Assembly (NCBI RefSeq): GCF_030867095.1
Contig: NC_081831.1
Coordinates: forward strand, 19,816,001 to 19,880,000
DNA from: Alligator mississippiensis
Lineage: Eukaryota; Chordata; Crocodylia; Alligatoridae
DNA length: 64,000 nt
Direction: 5' to 3'
Shown: piece after piece, positions 1 through 11,880 of the stretch
Position numbering within the stretch: position 1 is the first letter of the stretch
Layout of the letters: every line of letters begins with the position of its first letter
The notes under the pieces: generated by a model
Databases searched by the model: none
Told to the model about the DNA's origin: nothing
The model's input: the letters and a program-made list of their open reading frames with translations, nothing else
Position numbers and translations under genes: made by a program

Positions 1-2317
1 GCAAAAAGAACACAGAAAGCAGCACTTGTGGGTTTTAAGCGCAGAACTTACTTCAATTTCTATGGGATGCAGTGGAGAAGGATAAGAAGAATTTACTACT
101 TCTACTGGTTGTTATTGGTGTGTTGCTTAAGAGACCTGGACCACACACACAAGCTTGTTGTTATTGTATTGCTCCTGGGAGCAAATCAGCTTGACAGTTG
201 ATCAAACTGATTTTTTTTCTAAACTAATACTAAGGAAATTTCATTACTAAATAATATTTAATGCTTCTTGATCAGAGCAGTTGTCTCACAGCTCTCGTAT
301 AACTCTGCCTCCTAGCAGATAGCTCCCATCTTAAAGTGACATTGTCTAAAAATAAAATAACAAGTATATACCACATGATATACAAGAACATGGAGGGGGA
401 AGCCTTGCAAAACAGCTGAATTGTTTGATATACTACTAACTCAGCCTGTAATTAATTATTACCATGAAGGGAGAAAAATGCAATTTTTCATGCATTATAA
501 TAGAACCAAAACATCAAGGGCCAAATCTTCTTTCATCTTGACTCATCTGCTCCTTATGTATCCAAATGCAGCTTCTTAAGTGCTATGCTTGATGCTTACA
601 TAGACTTTAGACTCTATTTCCACCTGTGCAGTTGTGCTTGCCCTTCTGAGCATGCTCAGTAAGGGTCTGCTACAGCCACAAGGGCTTTGTGGCATAACAG
701 GATCACCCAGGGAAGTCCCTGATTATACAGTTGTAGAAGAATTACATCTAGCAACTATATGATGAAGGTGAAGGGCCTTTCCACCTATCACTCATATAGT
801 TTAATAGTTAGGGTGCTTGCCTAACATATAGGAGACCCCTAATGTCAATCTTAACTTTTATACAGAGCTGCAAGGTATGTTCAGAACTTCTCCAAGGTGT
901 GGGGATTGTCAGCACTGAGAATTTGGTTCGGATTCATCAATATCTTTTAACCAGAAATGGGTGAGTATTGACACAGCAGCCAGGACACAGGAACTAACAA
1001 GACTGAGAAGATTCCAAGGGATGAATCATAGAAAATAAGGATGGGAGGAGGACTTCCAAGGCAACATCAACTACTTCTAAGCTATCTCGGATATGTATCT
1101 GTCTAGCCTGTTCTTAAAAACCACCAGCAATGGAGATTTACTCATTATCTTGGCTGTTTAAAGATGTGCTCCAACACAGCTAATCAGAACAAGTCAGAGC
1201 AGAGCATTAATCAAGTCTGCTTCATGTTCTAATTAGAACACGCTAGCATCACTGCTGTGTCACTTGTAGCAAGCCCCCATATATTTCAAAGCAGCTGCAG
1301 GGGTGCTTTAACTAAAGCTCATCGAATAAACTTCAGTTAAAGCATCCTGCAGCCATTTTTAAATACGTGGAGGCTTAATATACATGACACTGCACTGCAA
1401 TTAAAGCAACTCTCTGGGAACCATCTCTAATTAAAATTTGCCCCCACCCACCCTCAGGCATGTGTATAGACAGCCCCAGTTATCTTCTAAGTTTTTACAA
1501 ATATATTGTTTTGTTTCTTTGTGGTTTTCTTTTTTTGTTCAAGTGTCTATCTATGAATTGGAGTCCAGCTGATCAGTCTATAATTCTCTGGGTTCTTTTC
1601 CCCACTTTTTTAAAGAGAGACACTCTTTTCCCCTTTCCATTTCTCTGGAACTTTACCCATCCTCCAAAATTTCTCAAAAACAACTGTTAACAGCTCTAAG
1701 AATACAATAGTCCATTTCCAACTTCATCACACCCAGCTGAATTGAAAACATTTAACTTCCTCCATTGTTTCTCCTTCCCTATTTTAGCATGAATTCTTAC
1801 CCCCTCATCACTGGTGGTTATTGTGTTAGCCATCTTATCAAAGTTAAATTTTTCAGTGAAGACTAAAGCAAAGAAAAGGCAATAAAAGCTTGGAACAGAA
1901 TTTTGTTCCGTTTACTGGGTGACCAAAGTGCAGCTTGGGTCTAACTCTTGGGCTATTTGATTATTGTGTAGGAGTGATTCTGTTAACCCTACTAGGTGCA
2001 TATATGCCCCCCATTATAGGGGCAGGATCACTCTCCAGAGATGTGTAGATGACTTCCTATTCTTATGGAGGCACTCACACAGAGTGGGCAAAACAATCCC
2101 TCTACACCTCAACTGGGTAATTTAGAATTAGCCTCAAGATGCCCTTTGGGCATTCAGTAGGTGACACAGATTTCTGCTTTCTTGGAATTTGGGCTTTCTT
2201 AGAAGGAATTTAAAATAGAGCAACTCACCACACACTGGCAGCCTGGCCAGGTCCCTTGCTGTGTGCTGGGTTGCTCCAGCACCCACTGCTTGAGCAGCAG
2301 CTTGGAGTAACTCAGCA
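1..2317. other. Non-coding stretch, expected FBXW10 intron or 3' region
   Basis: AT-rich. No WD40 exon could be found here by reading both strands, although the FBXW10-like gene points into it. About 1150-1470 holds a decayed MITE-like piece with a hairpin (TGCTTTAACTAAAG against CTTCAGTTAAAGCA) and a terminal AGGCATGTGTATAGAC motif, like those near 37838 and 48232. The rest shows nothing I can name. Confidence 0.4.
786..840 (+). repeat. tRNA-like remnant
   Basis: TAGTTTAATAGTTAGGGTGC followed by TTGCCTAACATATAGGAGAC looks like a decayed D arm and anticodon arm of a tRNA or tRNA-derived SINE. The 3' half is not recognisable. Confidence 0.3.
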
Positions 2318-2505
2318 TAGTTTCATAACTGGCAGGGTCAGAAGGGACCTAAGCAGATCATTAAGTCTGATCCCCTGCCATGGCAGGAAAGAGTACTGGG
2401 GTCAAACGACACCAGCAAGGTGTTCGTCTAGCCTCCTCTTAAAGGCCCCCAGGGTAGGAGCCAGAATCACTTCTCTTGGAAGTTGGTTCCAGATCCTAGC
2501 CGCCC
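2318..2505 (-). mobile_element. CR1 LINE 3' fragment
   Basis: The minus strand carries the 3' end of the CR1 ORF2 and 3' UTR. It matches the copy at 36935-37694 over about 185 bp and ends at 2318 in the TTCATAG-type tail. The break at 2505 is the 5' truncation point, directly after the tRNA-Gln terminator. Confidence 0.85.
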
Positions 2506-2509
2506 AAAA
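2506..2509 (-). terminator. Pol III terminator (T4) of tRNA-Gln
   Basis: TTTT on the minus strand starts six bases past the tRNA discriminator base. CR1 sequence begins at the very next base (2505). Confidence 0.7.
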
Positions 2510-2514
2510 TCTTT

Positions 2515-2586
2515 AGGTTCCACCGAGATTTGAACTCGGATCGCTGGATTCAGAGTCCAAAGTGCTAACCATTACACCATGGAACC
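2515..2586 (-). tRNA. tRNA-Gln (anticodon CTG)
   Basis: The 72-base sequence folds as a full cloverleaf. The 7-bp acceptor stem pairs GGTTCCA with TGGAACC (discriminator T). The A box is TGGTGTAATGGTTAGC, the anticodon loop is CTCTGAA, and the B box GAGTTCAAATCTC carries the TTCAA core. It differs from the human tRNA-Gln-CTG I recall by about one base, in the anticodon stem, which still pairs as T-G. A T4 Pol III stop follows after five bases. It looks functional. Confidence 0.93.
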
Positions 2587-3560
2587 CTGTGCTGGTCAAA
2601 AACCCCTCATGCTGTATCCACCCTGTTCAGCAGAAGTTAGAGTCAACTGAAACCTTTTCAGCACAAGTTTACCTAAAATTCATGTCAAATTTGCTGCATA
2701 ATCAAGCTTATCATAAGTGTGAACATGAAGGGATGGCTTTCCAAATTTATCCTAAACACAGCTTGCACCATATGATATAATTTAAAGTCCTATTCTTTTC
2801 TAACATTTGCCTCTATATTAAGTCCTGTGGCAGAACTTTGCATAACCAAGGTACCAGGACACCCTGGGGTATCCTGAGCTCTTCTGAAGGGTGTTACAAG
2901 GTGTGAAAAGATAAGCAGATGAAAAGAGATAAATGCAGGCTCACCCCTGCCTGGCTACAGCCCCAAACTAATAAATACATTAGGCTTTTAAATAATGTTG
3001 CTCAAATCACAAAAGTTATGGAAAAGTGCCTTCAGTCAAACAAGGGGTGCCTGAAGTTTAAAAAGTTTGAGAACCATTGGTGTAAACTGAAGTTCTTGTT
3101 CCTGCAGTTTTCTCCTGTGGGACATTCACACTCTGACCTTGCCTCGCAGAAGCTCTCAGGATTTTTATGTTATGAAGTAAAGCTAAATAAGACTCAACTG
3201 TTCTGGATGCCAAAGTGACTCATTAAAACATCTCTGCAACCTGATATAGGGCCCTAAAGGTCAGCTCATGTAGACATTCTTGTTTGGAATCAAGATTTTG
3301 TTTTTGTTTTATGCCATTCTTGTTTATAAGCCCTTATGCACAATTAGCAGAGAATCAATAAAGGCTTTTCTAATATGTTTATAACTGTGAGTATGACTTA
3401 CTCTAACCTAACCCAGCACTGAGAATGAGGAAGGAAAAAAAACTGGAAGAAGTTGGTGAAGCATCTCTGGAAAAGCCCTCCTATCTAATGGTTATAGGAA
3501 TTAGAATCAAAGAGCTCTATGGGCACAAGGGAAAAATGAGAGGCAAAAAAGGACAGTTAC
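2587..3560. other. Non-coding stretch downstream of FBXW10 exon 4
   Basis: AT-rich; expected to be intron. Near 3045-3085 the phrase AAGTTTGAGAACCATTGGTG resembles the right end of a hAT (Charlie-like) element, but its left end is unclear (candidate near 2850). No WD40 exon is seen. Confidence 0.35.
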
Positions 3561-3688
3561 CTGCAAGTACACAAGTTCTTCCTGGACCACTCGTTGTGAC
3601 AGGTGTTCCCTCTTGACCTCTTTGGCCACAAAAGCCCAGTACGGAGTCACATCAGTGCACCTGCTCAGGGACTTTGGATCCAGAAACC
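3561..3688 (-). CDS. FBXW10: FBXW10-like exon 4 (second half of F-box)
   Basis: 128 bases, acceptor TTTCTCAG|GG and donor CAG|GTAACT, ending in phase 0. It encodes GFLDPKSLSRCTDVTPYWAF and then AKEVKREHL to ELVYLQ, which aligns without gaps to the family (RMLDKHTLNKCASVSQHW). The exon is open in only one frame of a short stretch and is easily missed by a simple ORF scan. Confidence 0.85.
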
Positions 3689-6600
3689 CTGAGAAATTGC
3701 AAGGACAAGCTGATTAACTCCAAGCCATGGTGGGATGGCATCAGGAAACCTCAGGATTAATTGTGTTTAGGAAGTAAGAGGAGCCCTACCCAGGATGTAC
3801 TTTGACAGGTGGATTGGCAGGCAGCGGATGAAGTCTTTATACTTGTTGACACCAGAAGCTGACTGTAAAGATGCAGGGATAAAGGTGAGTGCTGGGTTGA
3901 TTGAAGAAGCAGTAGACAGTTCATCCTCCTGTGTTTCATTTTTTGCTGTGAAGAAGTGTGCCATGCCTCTGGGCCAGAAGCAGAGTGATTTGCCTGTGGA
4001 TCAACAGAATTAGTTTACAGTTTCTAAGCAGTACCCAAGCACTGAAATATATTCACGATATCTGCCCCTTGCTGCACTACACAAGAACAGGGTTAAATAA
4101 AACCTATTTCCCTGGCTCCTTTCTTTAAAATATACTTCAAAAGTTGTTGGTGAACATACACACTTCTGTGGGAGCTGAAGGTCATCAGTGCCTTGAAAAA
4201 CATCCTGTGCTGTCAACACCTGAGCCTTGGAGATGTGGTTCTGTAACATGATGAACACTCTTGTTTCCCATTGACTTGAATGGGATTTAAGGGCTCTCAG
4301 TAGCTAGCAGGATTATGCCATTAGAAGACCTTTAAAACCATTCCATGGAGTTTTAGCAGGGATGCAATTTGATAGTTTTTTAAAAAGTAAAAGATGATGC
4401 ACTCCAACTACCACTTCTGTGCCTCCTCTACTCCCATCTTTTTGCACCAAGGAAGTACAGAAGACCCTTTGCCAAAAAACTTAATACATCCATTATGGAG
4501 GGATTCCTTCTGCTTAAAAGAAAAAGGTGACCCCTCTCCCTTCACCTCAGTTAAAACAAAAATGATACCATGGTACTGCTAGGAAGGGAATGGAAGGGAT
4601 GGGCTATACCTGGGATAATAGGGAAAGGAAGAATGGAGAACATTCTATATTCACATTTTTCCCTCAGTAACTATAATCCCTTTTAGCTTCCTTGCTGTAC
4701 TGTAAACCCTAATCTAGCAGTAATTTCTTCTGGATTTCTTCTCTCTAAATCTAGTGTTATCCATGTTGGCTTGAGACCCTTTGGGAATCCACATAGTTCT
4801 GGTAGAATTAGCATCATTGCTTTTTTCGAAAGGGCACTATGCAACCTTTAATGGACACGTGCCATGTCTAGACATGTGAGGACATTTGGTTCCCCGGGGA
4901 CAACTAGCAGTCGGGTGACTCATGAATGCTACGTCACCACATGCCCCCAGAAGCTGTGGGAGCACGGTAAGCTCCCATGGCCAGTGGCGGCACTGTTGGC
5001 AACAGAAGTGTGGAGGTGGCAAATGGGAGTTCCCACAGGCAGCCACGGCGCTGTCAGTGGCAGGGAAGCATGGCGAGCACCGACCAGCAGTTGGCAACCA
5101 CCCACAGACGCCATCAGCAGTGTTGGCAGCGCCTTTTTGCAGGGGGTGCACCACCACGCTCAGGGGGTGTACATGCACCTGCATGCACATCCTACACATC
5201 ACTGATGGTGAAATTTGTGCTGCTGCTAGTTGTCCTTGGGGAAAGCGTGTGCCACATGCGCTCTGGCACACAGCAAGTTACCCCAGGTGGGGTAGAGGTG
5301 GCCCCAGAATCCTCACTGGGGTCCTGGGGGCCTCCCAGGGTGGCAGCCACATCACTCTTGCCGCGTGGAGCCTGGCTGGCAGCGGAGTGTGGCTCTGGCC
5401 AGCCTTGATCCAGGTTTGGGAAGCACACACTGCCACTGTATGTGCTGCTCTGCTCTTTTTTTTTTTCAGTGGGTTTTTTTGACTCCTGAATATCCCTCTA
5501 CACTGCTCCCTTGCAGCGTGGAGAACAACTGAACCTGCAGTAGATGGTGCTGCACACATGTCTGCGGCACCACATACCACATGTCTACACTCATCTGGAT
5601 GAGGCCAGGGGCCTGGCCAGATGTGCAAGATCGTGTGCTGTAGCACACACCCCTGCACGTGTGCTTTGGTGAGGGACAAATTGTCCTGCTTTGAGCAAAC
5701 TGCCCTTTCCCTGCTCCTCCCGGCTCCTGTTGTGCTGGAGCAGCTGGGGCACAAATTGAATAGTAAAGACGCTTTGGCTGGCAGTCAGAGCATCTCCCTG
5801 GAGGATCAAGCCTCCGTTTGTTCCAGCACACACTATTGTAGTGTGCACCATGCTGCTTTTTTCCCCTGAGCGTACATATCCCACATACCCCAGATCTACA
5901 GCATGGGGTATATTTTAGCATTCTGGGTGTGCAGTTTGTGGTGCCACAAACCCCATGTACCTGCATGTCTGGATGCAGCCAGGAAGGCTGGACTTTGAAT
6001 TTACACTTCTCTTAAAACATGTTACTACTAGAAGCACAGCAGCCCTTGGAGCTAACCCAGCAAGAGAAGTTCCACTTATGGAACTGCAACATTTTCTGCT
6101 GCATCTTGCACACCTTGGCTTGGCCTTGCTTATCTTGTGCAAATGAGAAGATCACACACCAAGACAGCATGGTTGCCAGATGGCATCAGTGCTTACTTCT
6201 AGGTACATTAGAAATGTCTTAGATAGCATCCATATTAAATGCATTTGCTATGGTACCTATTTCACTATACTGGCTGATCTTTGCAGATGAGACTCCACTT
6301 TCAGGGACTGTGGAAGCAGTGCTGAAGACTTGAGATGGGGGTTGCAAATGAATCTGAGAGATGGATGTAGCGTGTTCTTCTAGCTTGAAGCTGCTTTTGG
6401 ACTCAAGCACTGACACAGAGACTTTTTCTTCATCTGAAACAAAGATGCAAATATAGAAGCAATCAAAACATGCAAAGCTAAAACACAGGGTTACAGAAGT
6501 CCCCTATTAACCGCACCTCTAAGAAGGAAATAACTCAAAGCAGATGCCCTTCCTAGATCATGAATGCTAGCTCAGGAGTAAACGTGACCTAGAAGCAACA

Positions 6601-7695
6601 TTTTGACTGATGGAGCTCCTAGTATAGCAAACATACGTTTCTTTGGCCAAATTCAGCTGATGGAGAATGTCACAGTGTTTGTGCACATACAGTATTGTTT
6701 TTCTAGTTCTTGTATCTTTTCCTGTGTTTCCCTTTAATTACGTGCGTTTAAAAAATACAAGCTAAATTGAAAATCTGTCCTATTATCTATTCATATTTCT
6801 AAAGCTATTTTAACTCCAGCAAGAGTATTTGTACCGATAGGTACTTTCTATAACTGGTATTTAAAAAACAAATGAACAAAAAAAGCCACACGCACATACA
6901 CACAAAAGTCAATAGCAGATTAGGGCCACATTTTGTCATGATGATGCATTAAGTTAGTATCTTATTCTGCAGTGGTCTTGTTGACTTTGGGCCAGATCCT
7001 CAGCCAGTGTACATGCTGATTTACTCAGGCTGAAGAGATGGTCCAACAGGACTGCTTGCACTAGGGTATCTGCATTTGGGTCCTTGATTTTTTTTAATTT
7101 TTTCTTGCCCATCAGTGAATTAAGGTGCTGGATGGAAGAGTTGACTCTTTTAGCTACCCAGCATTTTACAGGCTTTACCTGCTTCCCTTGTTGAGCTGAA
7201 ACTCTCTTCTTCGTTGAGGAGGGCTTGGACCAGGTTAGCAGCTATGAGCAGTAACTTAGGATCACACATCTGAAGCAAGAACAGAGTGTAGTTTGCTTTA
7301 GTCCAGTAGGTACTGTTTGTGAACCACCACCACGTGTCCAGCATCACTCGCTCTAGCATTTCTGTATCCAAGGCCCGGTCAGAACTGGATGTCATCAGGC
7401 TCTCTTTAACGTTGCTGGTGATCTGAGACCGGGCATAAACAGCATCCTTCCCATGGGTGGCCTGAAGGACTTTCTCAGTATAGCTTAGTAAATCCAGGCT
7501 GTTCAATCGCTTCACAATCCCCGTCAGGAACTTCTTTTGGGAGATGTTGCTGGCTCGCAGGAACCATTCCTTAGTGGAAAAGACCTTCCAACCCAAGACG
7601 CATGTTTCACAAGTCTGGCAAACAGGAACTAAATCTGTTTTCTTCTCACACCGCAGATCAGGAGCATAGTGCAGACTGTATTCCTGCCTTTCCAT
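3561..7695 (-). CDS. FBXW10: F-box/WD-repeat protein 10-like, 5' part of gene (exons 1-4)
   Basis: Four exons (7179-7695, 6257-6433, 3790-3945, 3561-3688) join in phase into 326 codons with GT-AG borders. The N-terminal exon (CETCVLGWKVFSTKEWF, TYWTKANYTLFLLQMCDPKLL) matches my recollection of human FBXW10. Exons 3 and 4 encode the F-box at about residues 269-312 (DFIRCLPIHLSKYIL, then FLDPKSLSRCTDVTPYW). F-box proteins of this family bind SKP1 and act as substrate receptors of SCF ubiquitin ligases; the substrate is not known to me. The start ATG at 7695 has G at -3 and +4. The WD40 repeats are not in the window, so the gene should run off the left edge. No frameshift or stop is seen. The serine-rich exon 2 is poorly conserved in the family, so its borders rest mainly on splice sites and phase. 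Confidence 0.88.
3790..3945 (-). CDS. FBXW10: FBXW10-like exon 3 (first half of F-box)
   Basis: 156 bases, acceptor TTCACAG|CA and donor CTGG|GTAGGG. The end of the exon (NKYKDFIRCLPIHLSKYIL) closely matches the start of the human FBXW10 F-box (SKYRDFIRYLPIHLSKYIL) as recalled. Confidence 0.88.
3946..6256. other. FBXW10: FBXW10 intron 2 with GC-rich repeat block
   Basis: About 4840-6130 is GC-rich and open in several frames on both strands, with no recognisable protein. It contains two diverged direct copies of a 50-base unit (about 5568-5620 and 5935-5990, CCACA-rich with CATGTCT-type phrases). The 5140-5210 part resembles the tail of the GC-rich repeat at 15769-16154. I take it as old transposon DNA. 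Confidence 0.45.
6257..6433 (-). CDS. FBXW10: FBXW10-like exon 2
   Basis: 177 bases, acceptor TTTCAG|AT and donor ATAG|GTACCA, phase 1 to phase 1. It encodes a Ser/Thr-rich linker (SVSVLESKSSFKL to SSAKISQYSEI). The family is variable here, so the call rests on position, open frame and matching phases. Confidence 0.72.
6434..7178. other. FBXW10: FBXW10 intron 1
   Basis: AT-rich. Near 6988-7035 lies GGGCCAGATCCTCAGCCAGT, an end of an old palindromic MITE family also hinted at near 32790, 57810, 62640 and 63545. Nothing else is recognised. Confidence 0.4.
7179..7695 (-). CDS. FBXW10: FBXW10-like exon 1
   Basis: First coding exon: 172 codons plus one base. It starts at the ATG at 7695 and ends at donor CAG|GTAAAG. 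It holds the conserved N-terminal domain with a Cys-rich start (RCEKKTDLVPVCQTCETC). This is the best-conserved part of the gene in the window. Confidence 0.9.
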
Positions 7696-8154
7696 GTCCT
7701 TTGTGGGAGCTTTCTCGAGCTCAGTTCCAATTCAGCGAATGAGACAGTGAGCTGGAAAACGGGGAAAGCAGAGCACGCAAGCCCCTGTGCAGTCGCCAGC
7801 TTCCCTTCCCTGCCATTCCAACCCTAACGCTAGGAAAGGAGCTGCGGCAGATGAAGGAGCCACATCACAAAGCTGCTGTTTGTGGAACTCTTGTCCTTTA
7901 TTGTGTGGAACTCCTAGGAGACACCCCGGCTACCGTAAACCTCCTAGAATATCCTACTGCAGCAATTCCCATACCTTATTGATCATAATATACGCGATTC
8001 CTCAGTGTTACCACATTAACTGTATGAAATGAAAAATTAAGCGCTATCTTTGGCGTGGAGCTTTTAACACAAGTTTTTGCTTCACTGCATTTTTATTGGT
8101 ATTATTATTGTCAGTATTTATATACAAGGAAGCTGTGTGTCATTTGAAAAGTTT
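7696..8154. other. 5' flank of the FBXW10-like gene
   Basis: Should hold the 5' UTR and promoter. No TATA box is obvious within 200 bp of the ATG, and GC content is only moderate. A CR1 in the same direction lies 460 bp upstream of the ATG. Confidence 0.3.
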
Positions 8155-8681
8155 TATAGTTTCATAGTTATCAGGGGCTGGAAGGGACCTTACAGATCAT
8201 CGGGTCCAGCCCCCTGCACTTGGGCAGAAAAGATGGCTGGGATAAGGTGAGTGCAGCAAGATGGGCAGCAAGACACTTTTTGAAGATCGCCAGGGTGGGT
8301 GACTGTACCACCTCTGGGGGAGCCTGTTCCAAAACCTCGGCACTTGTAAAGAAGTTTTTCCTGTCTAGCCTGCAAGTGATCCTCAATCAGTTTGTGCCCA
8401 TTATTTCTTGTCCTCCCCTGGGGGGCCTTGGTGAACAGATGCTCCCCCAGGTCCTGATGTACACCTTTGATATACTTATAGGCTGCCACCAGGCCCCTCA
8501 GAGTTTTCTCTTCTCAAGGCTGAACAGTCCCAAGTCTTTCAGCCTCTTCACGTATGACCTGGCCTCCAGGCCTTGAATCATGTGCGTGGCCCTCCTTTGG
8601 ACTCTCTCGAGCTTCTCCACTGAAGTGCGTTGCCCAGAACCGGATGCACAACTCCAGCTGCAGCCTCACCAAGGTTGATTA
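8155..8681 (-). mobile_element. CR1 LINE 3' fragment
   Basis: Minus-strand copy of about 525 bp. Its 3' end at 8155 carries the TTCATAG-type tail, followed by the typical GGACCCGATGATCTGTAAGG and the ORF2 C-terminus ([22 protein letters not shown]). It is 5'-truncated and has several frame changes. It is the same subfamily as the copy at 12474. Confidence 0.88.
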
Positions 8682-9408
8682 AGAGTCCTGTGCACCTAGG
8701 CATTAAATCCAAAAAAGAAGAAGTGAATATTTTAACTGGACAAACAGCTTTAATTACTGCAAAAATGTAAGGAGAAAATAATTTTGGCATGTATATATTT
8801 TCATGGAACTGTATTTATGGTGTTTTATATTGAAAGTAAAGGCTTAAACTTAAAACTGAACACTGCATACAGGTGTCTCTTGTGCATAGAATTTATAAAG
8901 CAAACAAATGAAAAATTATTCAAAATAAATTATTATAATGTGAACACTGTAAACGTTGAAATACGAAAGGGGTGATATTTTGGGTGATAGGTAACTTAGT
9001 GTTTTGATTGCAACTACCAACAAAATTGTTTAGCCCACTTCTTGATCTTCCTTCTTCAAGAACACATGACTCCATGCTGCCCAATATCAAGAAAACACAT
9101 GGAAGGCACCAGATCAGCAAAGTACTTAAACACATGTGCTTAACTCTAAATGACACAAGGAACCCAGTTGAAGTGCTATTATCTTGTGTTAATAGCAAAT
9201 TGTCTCTCTCCAACAATCACCATACACCTCACAGTCACTTTTACAGTATCAGTCACTTCCATGTGGTTCAGGGAGTCATGTCAAGCTACCGCTGGTAACT
9301 CATATTATAACACAACCTCTACTGAAAAATCTTTAAAACATTTTATTGAAGGCAAAAAAGGAAATGAAACATTTGGAACACATGCCACATATTTTGTAGG
9401 CTGTAAGG

Positions 9409-9455
9409 AAGGAGGACCCGGGAAACTATAGGCCCATAAGCCTCACATTGGTCAG
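9409..9455 (+). mobile_element. CR1 reverse-transcriptase scrap
   Basis: In the right frame this encodes DPGNYRPISLTLV, the conserved CR1 RT segment that also occurs in the 13676-13939 copy as DPGNYRPVSLTSI. Only about 50 bp is recognisable. Confidence 0.7.
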
Positions 9456-10181
9456 CCATTGTGGCTGTAAGGAATGCATTACCTTTGGCATAAGTGCCTC
9501 CATCTTGTATATATCCTCTATTATAAAAAGATTGGAACTGTGTGCTGTTGCTGTATATGTGTAACTAATAAAAATTCTGGGCTAAGCTGCAGAAGTGTGG
9601 CTAAAGCAGAAGGCCCCAAAAGCCTTCATCTGAGTTATCACAGAATGAACTTTTGCAGATGTAACACCTACTAGCAAAGGAAAGAAAGCAATTAATACAT
9701 CCAGCTGAACTAGATCATATTCAAACAAAGCGCAAGGTCTTAAATTAGATAATCCAAACATACTATATCAATTATTCCTACTAATATGTATAAGCTATGA
9801 TGAAATCAAATGTATTAACTGTAGTTTAGTTTTAATAGATGCATTTGTGTCAGGTTTCTTAAATAGATTGTCAAAACAAAGCATCTTTCTCCATGAAGAC
9901 TAGAAATACGTTAACAAAAGCAGAGTGTTGGTATATAACAGTCCATCTTGGTAAAGGTACAAGGTCAAGAGTTCTCCCTTCCAGAAGAGTAACTTTCACA
10001 AAAACATAAATCCCAACTAACTGCTTCCTGCCAAGAGAACTGGCTCAGACTAGTTCCAGAAGTTTTAGTGAAACAAAGAAATTGAAATATATCCAATCAA
10101 AGTGTAAATAAATGCATATTATTAATGACTGTATATTGGTGGTTAGAAACCTGTAGAGTGTGAGGAATGAAAGATCTAAGG

Positions 10182-10270
10182 CAGGGGTGTCAAACTTATC
10201 TGGCCTGGGCCGGATGAGTGGTGTAAGGCCAGTCCATGGGCTGGATTTCGCCCATGTATTCCCTCCCTTG
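10182..10270 (+). mobile_element. hAT-type DNA transposon, left end only
   Basis: It starts CAGGGGTGTCAAACTTATC and then GGCCTGGGCCGGAT, a common start of amniote non-autonomous hAT elements. No matching right end was found. Confidence 0.55.
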
Positions 10271-11794
10271 CCCCCTGCATACTGGATCCAGTGCACATGG
10301 TGCCCACCCCATCACATTCCTCAGATGCCAACTGCAGAATTATATTAACATCAGTCAAGGGCCTACAAGAAATATTCCCAGTCCCACCCTGGCTTTCTGA
10401 CAAATAACACTCTAACCTCTCTGTGAGCGAATGCCTTCTTGGCATCAACTGCTCTAATCACTGTTTCCCCCCCTCACTCTCCTGCCATGCCTTGTTGAGA
10501 GAAAAGGAATAGAAGGGGGTTGACAGCGAATCATGTGACAACAGACATTTGGTGTTCCAGTTTCTGGCTCAGGGCTCCATCACCCCTTATACCTTGCCCA
10601 TGCCCAACCCATGTCCCATTGACCAAGTGGCTTCCTCTTTGGGTACAGGGGTCTTTGCCCAGCTTATTTCTTCAGCAGGCTGGTTCCCCTTCTCAATACT
10701 TCCTCGAAGTGGGGTCTTTTTCCCTCCACTTTCTTATGTTTGGTCCCTCAAGTCCCATTATAGAGCCTCCTCTACTTGGGCTCTATTTGTAACAGTCTTT
10801 ACTCACTTGCACGCTTCCACTCAACTTTTACCTGGGATCTTCTGCTTGAGCCTCCCTGTCACTCCTCCCAGGGGTTTGATGTCTTCCCCAGAGGACTCAC
10901 CATAGGTGTCTGCTTGACATCATCCATCACAATTCTCTCCACACCACTGGGTTCTCTCTCTGGTAACGGTCCCCTGTTACACTCTCCCAGCTCATTATCA
11001 GAAGCAAGCTCCCCACTAATCAAAAGACATCGAATAGGACCCAGCCCTGCCTTAACAACAGATGCAAAACCTATCAGCTCATCTCCGCTGCCACAATAAT
11101 CAACACTCTTCACAACAAAACCATCAGAATCGATGACTCCTACAACTGTCTATCCCAGAATGTGTTACATCTTATCTAGGACACCAAGTACTTTCATGGA
11201 AACTATATGGGTGAAATGAGACTAAAATTACACAAAAAGAATGATCACAGAAAAAAGATTAAAGACAGAGACACATGAACATGGGTGGGAGAACTTTATA
11301 AACAACCACTCCTTCTCTGACCTCACAATCCTTGTGCTCAAGGGAAATTTACAGAACACCATCAAAAGATAGGCCTGGGAACAACAGTTCATAAAATGAC
11401 TGGACACTAGAAGCCAAGGACTAAATCCAGACTTTATGGCTCTTTATAAACTACTCAATCCCTACTAATCTCTCTGCCACCGGTATTAACAACCCTCTTC
11501 CCCCTCAAATGGTCTTGCTCTTCCACTTCACGCTATTCTTTTTTCACAGCATGTGAAGTAAACCCCCTGCTTACAAAAGCTTATGCTATACATCTCTGAT
11601 TTAGTCTATAAAGGTGCAAATCTACCCTGCCTTCTGTCTTTCTTCTGCATTCTTCTTGTCTATTCATTACTTCAGCAATGTCTTTTCTCCTACTTCACAG
11701 AAGAGCAGACTGCTTTTATTTATATATGGAGTTTTACACAGACCATTTTTCCATCTGCTGCTTCATTCAAGATGTGCCTCCTTTTCTCTCAGAC

Positions 11795-11880
11795 CTGAAG
11801 AAGGGTGCCTTGTACCTAAAAGCTTGTCTGAATCTCTTCCAGCTGGGCAGTTGGTCCAATACAATTTATAACCCACAAAA
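11795..11880. repeat. GAAG-AAGCTT-type repeat end
   Basis: CTGAAGAAGGGTGCCTTGTA, CCTAAAAGCTTGTCTG and GTTGGTCCAATACAA form the right end of a widespread reptile DNA-element family. Related pieces lie near 35365, 36690, 42673, 43515 and 52125. Confidence 0.5.

Noticed and set aside
4837-5966. Several overlapping open frames of 110-186 codons on both strands
   Set aside because: GC-rich, low-complexity Cys/Ser/Pro/His-rich translations with no domain, no splice logic, and similarity to repeat DNA elsewhere in the window.
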